Both the position numbers and the translations under genes were made by a program. Shown here piece after piece: positions 33,044-42,129 of a stretch of 64,000 bases of DNA. Each line of letters opens with the position of its first letter. Position 1 is the first letter of the stretch. The stretch spans positions 2,170,001 to 2,234,000 of the forward strand of contig NZ_JASGKT010000002.1 in the NCBI RefSeq assembly GCF_047600445.1, given 5' to 3'. This stretch comes from Piscinibacter sp047600445 (lineage in GTDB: Bacteria; Pseudomonadota; Gammaproteobacteria; Burkholderiales; Burkholderiaceae_C). Under the pieces are notes generated by a model. That model did no database searches. It saw only the letters and a list, made by a program, of their open reading frames with translations, and was not told where the DNA came from.

Positions 33044-34021
33044 ATGACGCGAATCCTGCTGATCAATCCCAACACCTCGGCCGCGACCACCGCGATGATG
33101 GTCGGGATCGCGACCGCGGCGCTGCCGCCGGGCTGCGTCGTCATCGGCCAGACGGCGGCGACCGGCGTGCCGATGATGGTCGACGAAGCCGAACTGGACG
33201 CGGCCGGCGACGAGGTCGTGCGCCGCTGGCGCGCGGACGCGCCCGAGTGCGACGGCGTCATCGTCGGCGCGTTCGGCGACCCCGGCATGGCCGGCATCCG
33301 GCGACTGACGCGCGCTCCGGTCGCCGGCATCTTCGAATCGTCGGTGCTCGAGGCGGCGCAAGGCGGCCGCCGCTTCGGCGTGGCGACCGTCACGCCCGGC
33401 CTGGCCGGGATGATCCGCCGCGGCATCGAGGCGCAGGGTTTCGGCCGCCTGTACACCGGCATCCGCCTGACGGCCGGCGCGCCGCGCGCGCTGGCCGCCG
33501 ACCCCGATGCGCTGCAGGCAGCCCTCGGCGAAGCGGCGCGGCAGTGCATCGAAGACGACGGCGCCGAAGCCGTCATCATCGGCGGCGGCCCGCTGGGGCA
33601 GGCCGCGCTCGAACTGCAACGCCGCCTGCGCGCGCCCATCATCGCGCCCATCCCCGCCGCCGCACGGCGACTGATGCGCGAACTGCGCCGGCTGACGAAT
33701 CCATCCCCACCGCCACAGGAGGCCCCGATGCTCTGGCGCTTCTCAGCCAACAACACCCACCTGTACCCCGGCGCCCTGCTGCGCTGCCTGGATGCGCCCG
33801 GCGGCGCCCGCCTGTCGGCGGGCGATACGCTGCGGGTGGAGTTCAGCGACGGCATGGTCGCCAACGGGCGGCTGCTGCGAGCCCAGCCGGATGCGGCGGT
33901 GCTGCAGATGCCCAGCCATCGCACCGGGCGCAACACCAGCGTGGCAAGCCGGACGTGGCGCATCGCGCCCGGCGGCGAAGCCGGCGTGGTGCGAGTGCAA
34001 AAGCGCCTGCCTGCGGTGTGA
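33044..34021 (+). CDS. Asp/Glu/hydantoin racemase-like protein (paralogue 2) fused in frame to a small C-terminal domain
   Basis: 325 residues from ATG 33044. Residues 1-228 are a paralogue of the protein encoded at 28210 (RILLINPNTSAATTAMM...). Here both catalytic cysteines are gone: GAFGDPGMAG in place of the SCFGDPG segment and IIGGGPLGQAA at the second site. Residues 229-325 start at an internal methionine (MLWRFSANNTHLYPGALLRC) and form a compact, beta-rich looking domain that I do not recognise. The internal ATG has its own AGGAGG at the right distance, so this may be two genes joined by loss of a stop codon. The 3' end holds the terminator of the convergent tmRNA gene. Confidence 0.75.
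   Translation: MTRILLINPNTSAATTAMMVGIATAALPPGCVVIGQTAATGVPMMVDEAELDAAGDEVVRRWRADAPECDGVIVGAFGDPGMAGIRRLTRAPVAGIFESSVLEAAQGGRRFGVATVTPGLAGMIRRGIEAQGFGRLYTGIRLTAGAPRALAADPDALQAALGEAARQCIEDDGAEAVIIGGGPLGQAALELQRRLRAPIIAPIPAAARRLMRELRRLTNPSPPPQEAPMLWRFSANNTHLYPGALLRCLDAPGGARLSAGDTLRVEFSDGMVANGRLLRAQPDAAVLQMPSHRTGRNTSVASRTWRIAPGGEAGVVRVQKRLPAV
33728..34021 (+). CDS. possible separate 97-residue protein inside the preceding frame
   Basis: An in-frame ATG at 33728 is preceded by AGGAGG seven bases upstream, one of the best ribosome sites in the window. From here 97 residues are read: MLWRFSANNTHLYPGALLRC, then a GDTLRVEFSDGMVANGRLL stretch and RTWRIAPGGEAGVVRVQK. The SRLxxGDxLRVEF-type pattern suggests a small beta-barrel. 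The upstream racemase domain is complete without it. I therefore favour an originally independent gene, now read also as a fusion tail. No function can be named. Confidence 0.5.
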   Translation: MLWRFSANNTHLYPGALLRCLDAPGGARLSAGDTLRVEFSDGMVANGRLLRAQPDAAVLQMPSHRTGRNTSVASRTWRIAPGGEAGVVRVQKRLPAV

Positions 34022-34035
34022 GCGCGGGCAGGCGC
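33999..34035 (-). terminator. rho-independent terminator of ssrA
   Basis: On the minus strand, 11 bases after the tmRNA 3' end, arms at 34035-34027 and 34011-34003 (GCGCCTGCC/GGCAGGCGC, 9 pairs) are followed by TTTT at 34002-33999. The stem overlaps the last codons and stop of the convergent plus-strand gene. On the plus strand there is no T-run after the stem. Confidence 0.65.
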
Positions 34036-34046
34036 AATCGGGTTGT

Positions 34047-34406
34047 TGGTGGAGCTGGGGGGAATCGAACCCCCGTCCGCAAGCCATCGCTGGCCAGTTC
34101 TACATGCGTAGCCGTCTGATTTGAGTCTCGCGGATCCGGTCGCGCAGCGGCACGCTACCCGACCCGCCAGTCACTAGATCTCGCTCCCGGCCGAGTGACC
34201 CGACCGGAAACCAGCCAATGTGTATGACCTCTCAGCCCTTGCGGGCCCGGCCCATCGGCCAACCGTTGAGAGGCTCACCGGTGTTAAGCGGCGAGAGCGA
34301 AACGTTCGTCGTTCGCAGTTACTTTGTTCCAGTGGATTTACGAGCGAACTGGTGCTCGGCATGCCCTGAACCAACTCCGCACCCACGTCGAAGCCAGGTC
34401 AGCCCC
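34047..34406 (-). ncRNA. ssrA: transfer-messenger RNA (tmRNA, one-piece)
   Basis: 360 bases on the minus strand. The 5' end GGGGCTGACCTGGCTTCGAC pairs with the 3' end CAGCTCCACCA to form an alanine-like acceptor stem including the G3-U wobble; the T arm reads GGGTTCGATTCCCCCC. The tag frame lies at 34284-34316. It rescues stalled ribosomes together with SmpB and marks the incomplete proteins for degradation. Promoter at 34415-34443 and terminator at 33999-34035 are both visible. The body between tag and T arm contains several stem pairs fitting pseudoknots. Confidence 0.98.
34284..34316 (-). other. tmRNA tag peptide frame ANDERFALAA
   Basis: Resume codon GCG at 34316-34314, then AAC GAC GAA CGT TTC GCT and CTC GCC GCT TAA, giving ANDERFALAA followed by stop. 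The ending ALAA is the ClpXP/ClpA degron. This tag is typical of Burkholderiales and supports the taxonomic placement. Confidence 0.97.
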
Positions 34407-34414
34407 AGAAGCGC

Positions 34415-34443
34415 ATAGTTTAGGCCAGAGCGAGCAGCTTCAA
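34415..34443 (-). promoter_or_regulatory. sigma70 promoter of ssrA, inside the end of gph
   Basis: On the minus strand TTGAAG (34443-34438), a 17-base spacer and AACTAT (34420-34415) precede the tmRNA 5' end by 8 bases. The -10 overlaps the gph stop codon (34420-34422), so the stable RNA has its own promoter even though it follows gph on the same strand. Confidence 0.6.
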
Positions 34444-35088
34444 GAGCTGGCCGGGCGACTCGATCACGTGGTCGGCGCCCCAGGTCTCGATGCGCTCGCC
34501 GTCGCCGAGGTAGCCCCAGGCCGCGGCCACGGTGCGCATGCCGGCGGCGCGGCCGGCCTGCACGTCTCGCAGGTCGTCGCCGACGTAGACGCAGCGCACC
34601 GGCTCGACGTTCATGCGCCGCGCCGCCTCGAGCAGCGGCGCCGGATGCGGCTTCGCGTGCGGCGTGGTGTCGCCGCATACCAGCGTCGCGGCTTCGCGCC
34701 CCAGGCCGAGGGCCTGCACCAGCGGCGCGGAAAAGCGCGTCGCCTTGTTGGTGACGATGCCCCAGGGCCACGCGGCCTCGCGCAGCGCGTCGAGCACCGG
34801 GCGCATCGCATCGAACAGGCGCGTCTCGCGCGTCATGCGCGCTTCATAGCGGCTCAGGAACTCGTCGCGCAGCGTCTCGAAGTCGGCGTCGCCCGGCTGC
34901 ACCTGCAAGGCGCGGCCGAGCATGCCGCGCGCGCCGCTGCCGACCATCGGCCGGAAGTGCGCCAGCGGCAACAGCGGCAGGCCGCGCGCGGCGCGCATCT
35001 CGTTGCCGGCGCCGGCGAGGTCGGGGGCGGAGTCGATCAGCGTGCCGTCGAGGTCGAACAGCACCGCGTGCACGGCGAGCCTGCTCAT
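34420..35088 (-). CDS. gph: phosphoglycolate phosphatase, HAD family
   Basis: 222 residues from ATG 35088 (ATGA overlap with ubiG). HAD motif I VLFDLDGTLIDSAPDL with the nucleophile aspartate, motif II IVTNK, motif III lysine in HAKPHPAPL and motif IV VYVGDDLRDVQAG. Dephosphorylates 2-phosphoglycolate formed during DNA repair or from RuBisCO activity. The ubiG-gph pair is a common betaproteobacterial arrangement. N-acetylmuramic acid 6-phosphate phosphatase (MupP) is an alternative for gph-like genes coupled to ubiG, as shown in Pseudomonas. Sequence alone does not separate these two functions. Confidence 0.88.
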   Translation of the reverse strand: MSRLAVHAVLFDLDGTLIDSAPDLAGAGNEMRAARGLPLLPLAHFRPMVGSGARGMLGRALQVQPGDADFETLRDEFLSRYEARMTRETRLFDAMRPVLDALREAAWPWGIVTNKATRFSAPLVQALGLGREAATLVCGDTTPHAKPHPAPLLEAARRMNVEPVRCVYVGDDLRDVQAGRAAGMRTVAAAWGYLGDGERIETWGADHVIESPGQLLKLLALA

Positions 35089-35804
35089 GCCGGCTTGCGG
35101 CAGGCGATCAGGTAGTTGACGCCGGTGTCTGCCGACAGCCGGTAGCGCCGCGTGAGCGGGTTGTATTCGAGGCCGCACGTGGCCGTGGCGTCGAGCCCGG
35201 CCTCGCGGCACCAGCCCACCAGCTCGCTCGGGCGGATGAAGCGCGCGTACTCGTGCGTGCCCTTGGGCAGCAGTTGCAGCACGTGCTCGGCGCCGACAAT
35301 GGCGAACAGGAAGGACTTCGGATTGCGGTTGATGGTCGAGAAGAACACCCAGCCGCCCGGCTTGGCGAGCGTGGCGCAGGCGCGCACCACCGACGACGGG
35401 TCGGGCACGTGCTCGAGCATCTCCATGCAGGTGACGACGTCGAAGGCGGCGGGCGACTCGGCCGCCAGCGCCTCGGCGGCCACCTCGCGGTAGCTCACCG
35501 AGGTGGTGCCGGCTTCCATCGCGTGCAGCTGCGCCACCTTGAGCGGCTTGGCGGCCAGGTCGATGCCCAGCACGTCGGCGCCCTTGCGCGCCATCGAATC
35601 GGCCAGGATGCCGCCACCGCAACCGACGTCGAGCACACGCTTGCCGGCCAGCGGCACGAAGCCGGCGATCCACTCCAGGCGCAGCGGGTTGATCTGGTGC
35701 AGCGGGCGGAACTCGCTGTCGGGATCCCACCAGCGGTGGGCCAGTTCGCTGAACTTGGCGAGTTCCTGCGGGTCGGCGTTGGTGGCGGTGGTCGTCGTGC
35801 TCAT
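35085..35804 (-). CDS. ubiG: ubiquinone biosynthesis O-methyltransferase UbiG
   Basis: 239 residues from ATG 35804 (MSTTTTATNADPQELAKF). An ATG three codons upstream overlaps a -10-like TACGAT, so the downstream start fits better. Class I SAM methyltransferase: VLDVGCGGGILADSMARKGA, GIDLAAKPLKVA and CMEMLEHVPDPSSVV, together with the N-terminal FSELAHRWWDPDSEFRPLHQ signature of UbiG. It performs both O-methylation steps of ubiquinone synthesis at the membrane surface. No ribosome binding site is visible. Confidence 0.95.
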   Translation of the reverse strand: MSTTTTATNADPQELAKFSELAHRWWDPDSEFRPLHQINPLRLEWIAGFVPLAGKRVLDVGCGGGILADSMARKGADVLGIDLAAKPLKVAQLHAMEAGTTSVSYREVAAEALAAESPAAFDVVTCMEMLEHVPDPSSVVRACATLAKPGGWVFFSTINRNPKSFLFAIVGAEHVLQLLPKGTHEYARFIRPSELVGWCREAGLDATATCGLEYNPLTRRYRLSADTGVNYLIACRKPA

Positions 35805-35811
35805 GACGTGC

Positions 35812-35817
35812 ATCGTA
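35812..35817 (-). promoter_or_regulatory. -10-like TACGAT seven bases before ubiG ATG (leaderless candidate)
   Basis: On the minus strand TACGAT, then 7 bases, then the ATG at 35804. The same 7-base spacing occurs at thyA, dnaE and the ABC exporter gene. No -35 match and no Shine-Dalgarno sequence are seen. Confidence 0.4.
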
Positions 35818-35841
35818 GCGAAGCGGGGGCCAGAAACGAGA

Positions 35842-35890
35842 AACCCCGCCGAGGCGGGGTTCGGAACCGAAACCCGCCGCGAAGCGGGTT
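35842..35890 (-). terminator. double-hairpin terminator after the OmpA-family gene
   Basis: Read on the minus strand after the stop of the ompA-like gene: first hairpin AACCCGC/GCGGGTT (35890-35884 with 35877-35871), second AACCCCGCC/GGCGGGGTT (35861-35853 with 35850-35842), followed by a T-rich stretch TTTCTCGTTTCT. It separates this strongly expressed gene from ubiG downstream. Confidence 0.7.
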
Positions 35891-35912
35891 CGGGGTCAGA
35901 AGGATCCGAAGA

Positions 35913-36584
35913 TCACTTCTTGGTGCGGGTACCGACGACCTCGATCTCGACGCGGCGGTTCTTCGCCTTGCCTTCCTTGGTCTTGTTGTCGGCCACGGGC
36001 TGCTTCTCGCCCTTGCCTTCGGTGTAGACGCGGTTCTTCTCGACGCCCTTGCCGGTCAGGTAGTTCTTGACCGCTTCGGCGCGGCGCACCGACAGCTTCT
36101 GGTTGTAGGCATCGGAGCCGTCGCTGTCGGTGTGGCCGACGGCGATGATGACCTCGAGGTTGATGCCGGCGATCTTGCTGACCAGATCATCCAGCTTGGC
36201 CTTGCCTTCGGGCTTGAGCACGGCCTTGTCGGTGTCGAAGAAGGCGTCGGCGGCGAAGGTGACCTTCTCGCTCACCGGGGCAGCCGGCGGCGCGGGCGGC
36301 TTCGGCGGGGCGGCCGGGGCGGGCGCCGGAGCCGGGGCCGGGGCGGGCGCCGGAGCGGGCGGCGGGGGCGGCGCCTTCTTGGGCGCGCCGTCGCAGTCTT
36401 CCTTGGCGGTCGCCGGCGTCCAGAAGCCGTCGCGCCAGCAAAGTTCGTTCGTGCCGTTCTTCCACACGTTGCCGCTGCTATCGACCCAGTTGTCGATGGC
36501 GGTGGTCTGTGCGAAGGCGCCCGAAGCCGCGGCGGCCAGGGCAGCGGTTGCGAAGAGCGAGGCCACCGTGTTCAGTTTCTTCAT
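35913..36584 (-). CDS. OmpA-family outer membrane protein with Pro/Ala-rich linker
   Basis: 223 residues from ATG 36584 with GAGAGGAGA upstream. Signal peptide 1-25 (GAFAQ). A short N-terminal domain WVDSSGNVWKNGTNELCWRD with two cysteines (CWRD...DCDG) is followed by a Pro/Ala linker of about 35 residues (repeated APAP). The C-terminal OmpA domain has FFDTDKAVLKPEGKAKLDDL, VGHTDSDGSDAYN and AKNRRVEIEV. There is no eight-strand barrel as in E. coli OmpA; this two-part form is common in betaproteobacteria. It binds peptidoglycan and is probably abundant, given its good ribosome site and double terminator. Confidence 0.93.
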   Translation of the reverse strand: MKKLNTVASLFATAALAAAASGAFAQTTAIDNWVDSSGNVWKNGTNELCWRDGFWTPATAKEDCDGAPKKAPPPPPAPAPAPAPAPAPAPAAPPKPPAPPAAPVSEKVTFAADAFFDTDKAVLKPEGKAKLDDLVSKIAGINLEVIIAVGHTDSDGSDAYNQKLSVRRAEAVKNYLTGKGVEKNRVYTEGKGEKQPVADNKTKEGKAKNRRVEIEVVGTRTKK

Positions 36585-36866
36585 GATTCTCCTCTCGAGG
36601 GAATTGGCATTGAGTCTGCAATGACGTCCGACCCGGGTTCGGATGGGTGCTGGTGAACACCCGTTGCCCGGGCATTGACCACCGACGCGGCATTGTGCCA
36701 TAGCGTTTTCGATAGACCGGTTTTTGGCCAGGCCCGGGCTGCTCGGCTCGGCCGTTGTTGCTCTGGCACGACAGGCAGCGCCAACTAGAATGCGCTGTTT
36801 CGCATGGCGCGCGCCGCCGTGCGTGTCTTCGCGCCTGCCCGAGCGTCGCGTGCTCGACCCGTTCGC
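36585..36866. other. divergent intergenic region ompA-like / gyrA
   Basis: 282 bases between the divergent starts. A TAGAAT hexamer at 36786-36791 on the plus strand is a likely -10 for gyrA and would give a leader of roughly 70 bases. No clear -35 accompanies it. An ATG at 36804 in the gyrA frame would add 21 residues (MARAAVRVFAPAR...) that do not resemble GyrA. The gyrA ATG at 36867 has no clear Shine-Dalgarno sequence. No small gene is evident. Confidence 0.5.
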
Positions 36867-39490
<2,624 letters not shown>

Positions 39491-39491
<1 letters not shown>

Positions 39492-40078
39492 TGCGCAAGG
39501 GGATGGTGATGGCGGCGCTGCTCCTGGGCGCCTCGGTGGCGCACGCCCAGGGCGACGCCAAGCAGGAACTGGTGGCGCGGCTGATCAAGCTGCAGCAGGC
39601 CAGCATCGAGGACCTGGCGCGCAGCATCGTCGAGCGCCCGGCGCTCAAGCTGATGCAGGCCGCCGCCGCGACCCTGCAGACGCAGGTGCCGCCCGACAAG
39701 CGCGAGGCGGCGGCCAAGGCGGTCGACGCCGACCTGCGCAAGTACGTCGACGAGGCCACGCCCATCCTCGCCGAGCGCGCGCTGAAGATCGCGCCGCAGG
39801 CCTACGGCGCGCAGATCGAGCAGAAGTTCAGCGAGGACGAGCTGAAGCAGCTCGTCGCCTGGCTCGAATCGCCGGTCAACAAGAAGTTCATGCAGCAGAT
39901 GCCGGAGTTGCAGAACGCCTTCACGCAGAAGCTCGTGGCCGAGGCCGGCCCGCTGCTCGATGCGCGCGTGCAGGCGCTGCAAGCCAAGGTGCAGGCGAGC
40001 CTGGGTGTCGCCGCGCCGGCCGCCGGCGCCTCGGCGCCCAAGGCGGCGCGGCCGCCGGCCCGGCCCGCCTCGAAGTGA
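39491..40078 (+). CDS. DUF2059 family secreted protein
   Basis: 195 residues from ATG 39491, sharing the A of the gyrA stop codon; a GTG one codon earlier is possible. AGGAGG at the end of gyrA serves as ribosome site. Signal peptide about 1-19 (ASVAHAQ). A helical body follows with EQKFSEDELKQLVAWLESPV NKKF region typical of DUF2059, then an Ala/Pro-rich tail. The protein is probably periplasmic and its function is unknown in the family. In several Burkholderiales this gene sits between gyrA and serC; here serC is missing and pheA follows directly. Confidence 0.85.
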
Positions 40079-40113
40079 CGCCGCCCGAGTGATGCGAGAA
40101 TTTGCGCCACACC

Positions 40114-41220
40114 ATGGCTGACCCGTCGACCGCGCCCCCGACCGATCTGCTCGCGCTGCGCCACCAGATCGACGTGCTCGACCGCGAACTGCTCACGCTG
40201 CTGAACCGCCGCGCGGCGATCGCCAGCCACGTCGGCGAACTGAAGAAGAAGGAAGGCTCGGTGGTGTTCCGCCCCGAGCGCGAGGCCCAGGTGATCGACG
40301 GCCTGAAGGCCGCCAACCCCGGCCCGCTGCGCGCCGAGAGCGTCGCGCCGATCTGGCGCGAGATCATGTCGGCCTGCCGCGCGCTCGAGACGCCGACGCG
40401 CGTGGCCTACCTCGGCCCGGCCGGCACCTTCAGCGAGGAGGCGGCGCTGGGCTTCTTCGGCTCGTCGATCGTCAAGGTGCCGTGCGCCAACTTCGACGAG
40501 GTGCTGCACAACACCGTGGCCGGCTCGGCCGACTTCGGCGTCGTGCCGGTGGAGAACTCCACCGAAGGCGTGGTGACACGCTCGCTCGACCTGTTCCTGA
40601 CCTCGCCGCTGTTCATCATCGGCGAGACCAGCCTGCTGGTGCGCCACAACCTGCTGCGCCGCGACAACGCGCTGGACGGCATCGACGCCGTGTGCGCCCA
40701 TCCGCAGGCGCTGGCGCAGTGCCACGGCTGGCTGTCGCTGCACCTGCCACAGGCCGAGCGCCGCCCGGTGGCGAGCAACGCCGAAGGCGCGCGGCTGGCC
40801 GGCGCCGATGCGTCGCTGGCCGCGATCGCCAGCGTGCGCGCCGGCGCCGAGTTCGGCCTGCACGTCGTGGCGCCGGCGATCCAGGACGAGGCGCACAACC
40901 GCACGCGCTTCGCCATCCTCGCGCACCCCGACCGGCACCCGCGCCCGGCCGCCTCGGGCCACGACTGCACCAGCGTGGTGGTCTCGGTGGAGAACCGGCC
41001 CGGCGCGATGCACGACATGCTGACGCCGCTGAAGAAGCACGGCGTCTCGATGACGCGCATCGAGTCGCGCCCGGCGCGCTCGGGCCAGTGGGAGTACTAC
41101 TTCTACATCGACCTGCAAGGCCACCCCGACCAGCCGCAGGTGGCGGCGGCCTTGCAGGAGCTGCGCGCCGTCTGCGCGTTCTTCAAGGTGCTGGGCACCT
41201 ATCCCATCGACGTGCACTGA
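40114..41220 (+). CDS. pheA: bifunctional chorismate mutase/prephenate dehydratase (P-protein)
   Basis: 368 residues from ATG 40114. AroQ-type chorismate mutase at about 12-95 (LLALRHQIDVLDRELLTLLN RRAAIA region), prephenate dehydratase about 98-275 (VAYLGPAGTFSEEAAL, GVVPVENSTEGVV) and a C-terminal ACT domain about 285-365 with the phenylalanine-binding ESRPAR. It converts chorismate to phenylpyruvate and is feedback-inhibited by phenylalanine. First of the aromatic genes; tyrA follows after 7 bases. Confidence 0.97.
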   Translation: MADPSTAPPTDLLALRHQIDVLDRELLTLLNRRAAIASHVGELKKKEGSVVFRPEREAQVIDGLKAANPGPLRAESVAPIWREIMSACRALETPTRVAYLGPAGTFSEEAALGFFGSSIVKVPCANFDEVLHNTVAGSADFGVVPVENSTEGVVTRSLDLFLTSPLFIIGETSLLVRHNLLRRDNALDGIDAVCAHPQALAQCHGWLSLHLPQAERRPVASNAEGARLAGADASLAAIASVRAGAEFGLHVVAPAIQDEAHNRTRFAILAHPDRHPRPAASGHDCTSVVVSVENRPGAMHDMLTPLKKHGVSMTRIESRPARSGQWEYYFYIDLQGHPDQPQVAAALQELRAVCAFFKVLGTYPIDVH

Positions 41221-41227
41221 TCACACG

Positions 41228-42106
41228 ATGTTCAATCAGCTCGGCGTCATCGGTTGCGGTTTGATGGGCGGCTCGTTCGCCCTGGCGCTCAAGCGCGCCG
41301 GCCTGGTCAAGCGCGTGATCGGCTACAGCAAGTCGCCCTCCACCACCGAGCGCGCGCGCCAGCTCGGCGTGATCGACCAGGCCGCCGAGTCGGCGCTGCT
41401 GGCGGTGTCGGGCTCGGACATCGTGCTGATCGCGGTGCCGGTGTCGGCCACCGAGTCCACCTTCAAGGCGATCCGCCACCTCGTCGAGCCGGGCGTGCTG
41501 TTCATGGACGTCGGCTCCACCAAGCGCGACGTGGTCGACGCCGCGCGCCGCGTGCTCAAGGAGCGCGTGCCCTCGTTCGTGCCGGCGCACCCGATCGCCG
41601 GCAAGGAGGTGGCCGGCATCGCGCACGCCGACGCGGCGCTGTACAGCGGCCGGCAGGTGATCCTGACGCCGCTGCCGCAGACCACGCCCGAACTGGTGCA
41701 GAAGGCCACCGACTGCTGGGCCGCGATCGGCGCGCAGGTGCTGCGCATGACGCCGGAGAACCACGACGCCGCCTTCGCCGCCGTCAGCCACCTGCCGCAC
41801 CTGCTGGCGTTCTCGTACTTCAACTCGGTGGCGCACCAGCCGGCCGGGCGCGACTTCCTCTCGCTGGCCGGCCCGGGCTTCCGCGACTTCACGCGCATCG
41901 CCGCCAGCGACCCGGAGGTGTGGCGCGACATCCTGATGTCGAACCGCGAGGAGATCCTCAAGCAGTCGCTGCGCTTCCGCCACGCGCTCGACGCGATCGA
42001 GCTGGTGATGAAGTCGGGCAACGCCGAGGCGCTCGAAGACCTGATCCGCAAGGCCGCCGACGCGCGCGGCGGCTGGCAGATGGGCGCGGGCAAGGCGGGG
42101 CGCTGA
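41228..42106 (+). CDS. tyrA: prephenate dehydrogenase (TyrA)
   Basis: 292 residues from ATG 41228. NAD-binding LGVIGCGLMGGSFALALKRA at the N-terminus, then DVGSTKRDVVDAARR, PAHPIAGKEVAG with the catalytic histidine and HDAAFAAVSHLPHLLAF. Converts prephenate to 4-hydroxyphenylpyruvate. It is a stand-alone dehydrogenase without chorismate mutase or ACT domain. Its neighbours pheA and aroA-cmk supply the rest of the branch. No hisC-type aminotransferase gene lies between pheA and tyrA as in some relatives. Confidence 0.96.
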   Translation: MFNQLGVIGCGLMGGSFALALKRAGLVKRVIGYSKSPSTTERARQLGVIDQAAESALLAVSGSDIVLIAVPVSATESTFKAIRHLVEPGVLFMDVGSTKRDVVDAARRVLKERVPSFVPAHPIAGKEVAGIAHADAALYSGRQVILTPLPQTTPELVQKATDCWAAIGAQVLRMTPENHDAAFAAVSHLPHLLAFSYFNSVAHQPAGRDFLSLAGPGFRDFTRIAASDPEVWRDILMSNREEILKQSLRFRHALDAIELVMKSGNAEALEDLIRKAADARGGWQMGAGKAGR

Positions 42107-42129
42107 GCCCGCCCGCCCCCGCTGCCCCG

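Noticed and set aside
27073..33720. Hydantoin degradation cluster.
   Set aside because: Racemase-like genes and an importer are present, but no hydantoinase or carbamoylase gene is in the window, and the racemase-like proteins lack the catalytic cysteine pair.
34047..34080. A tRNA gene suggested by the T-arm and CCA end.
   Set aside because: The sequence is the tRNA-like 3' end of the one-piece tmRNA; no anticodon arm is present.
36240..36370. Tandem repeat array in the OmpA-family gene.
   Set aside because: It encodes the Pro/Ala linker (APAP...) common in such proteins; repetition follows from amino acid composition.
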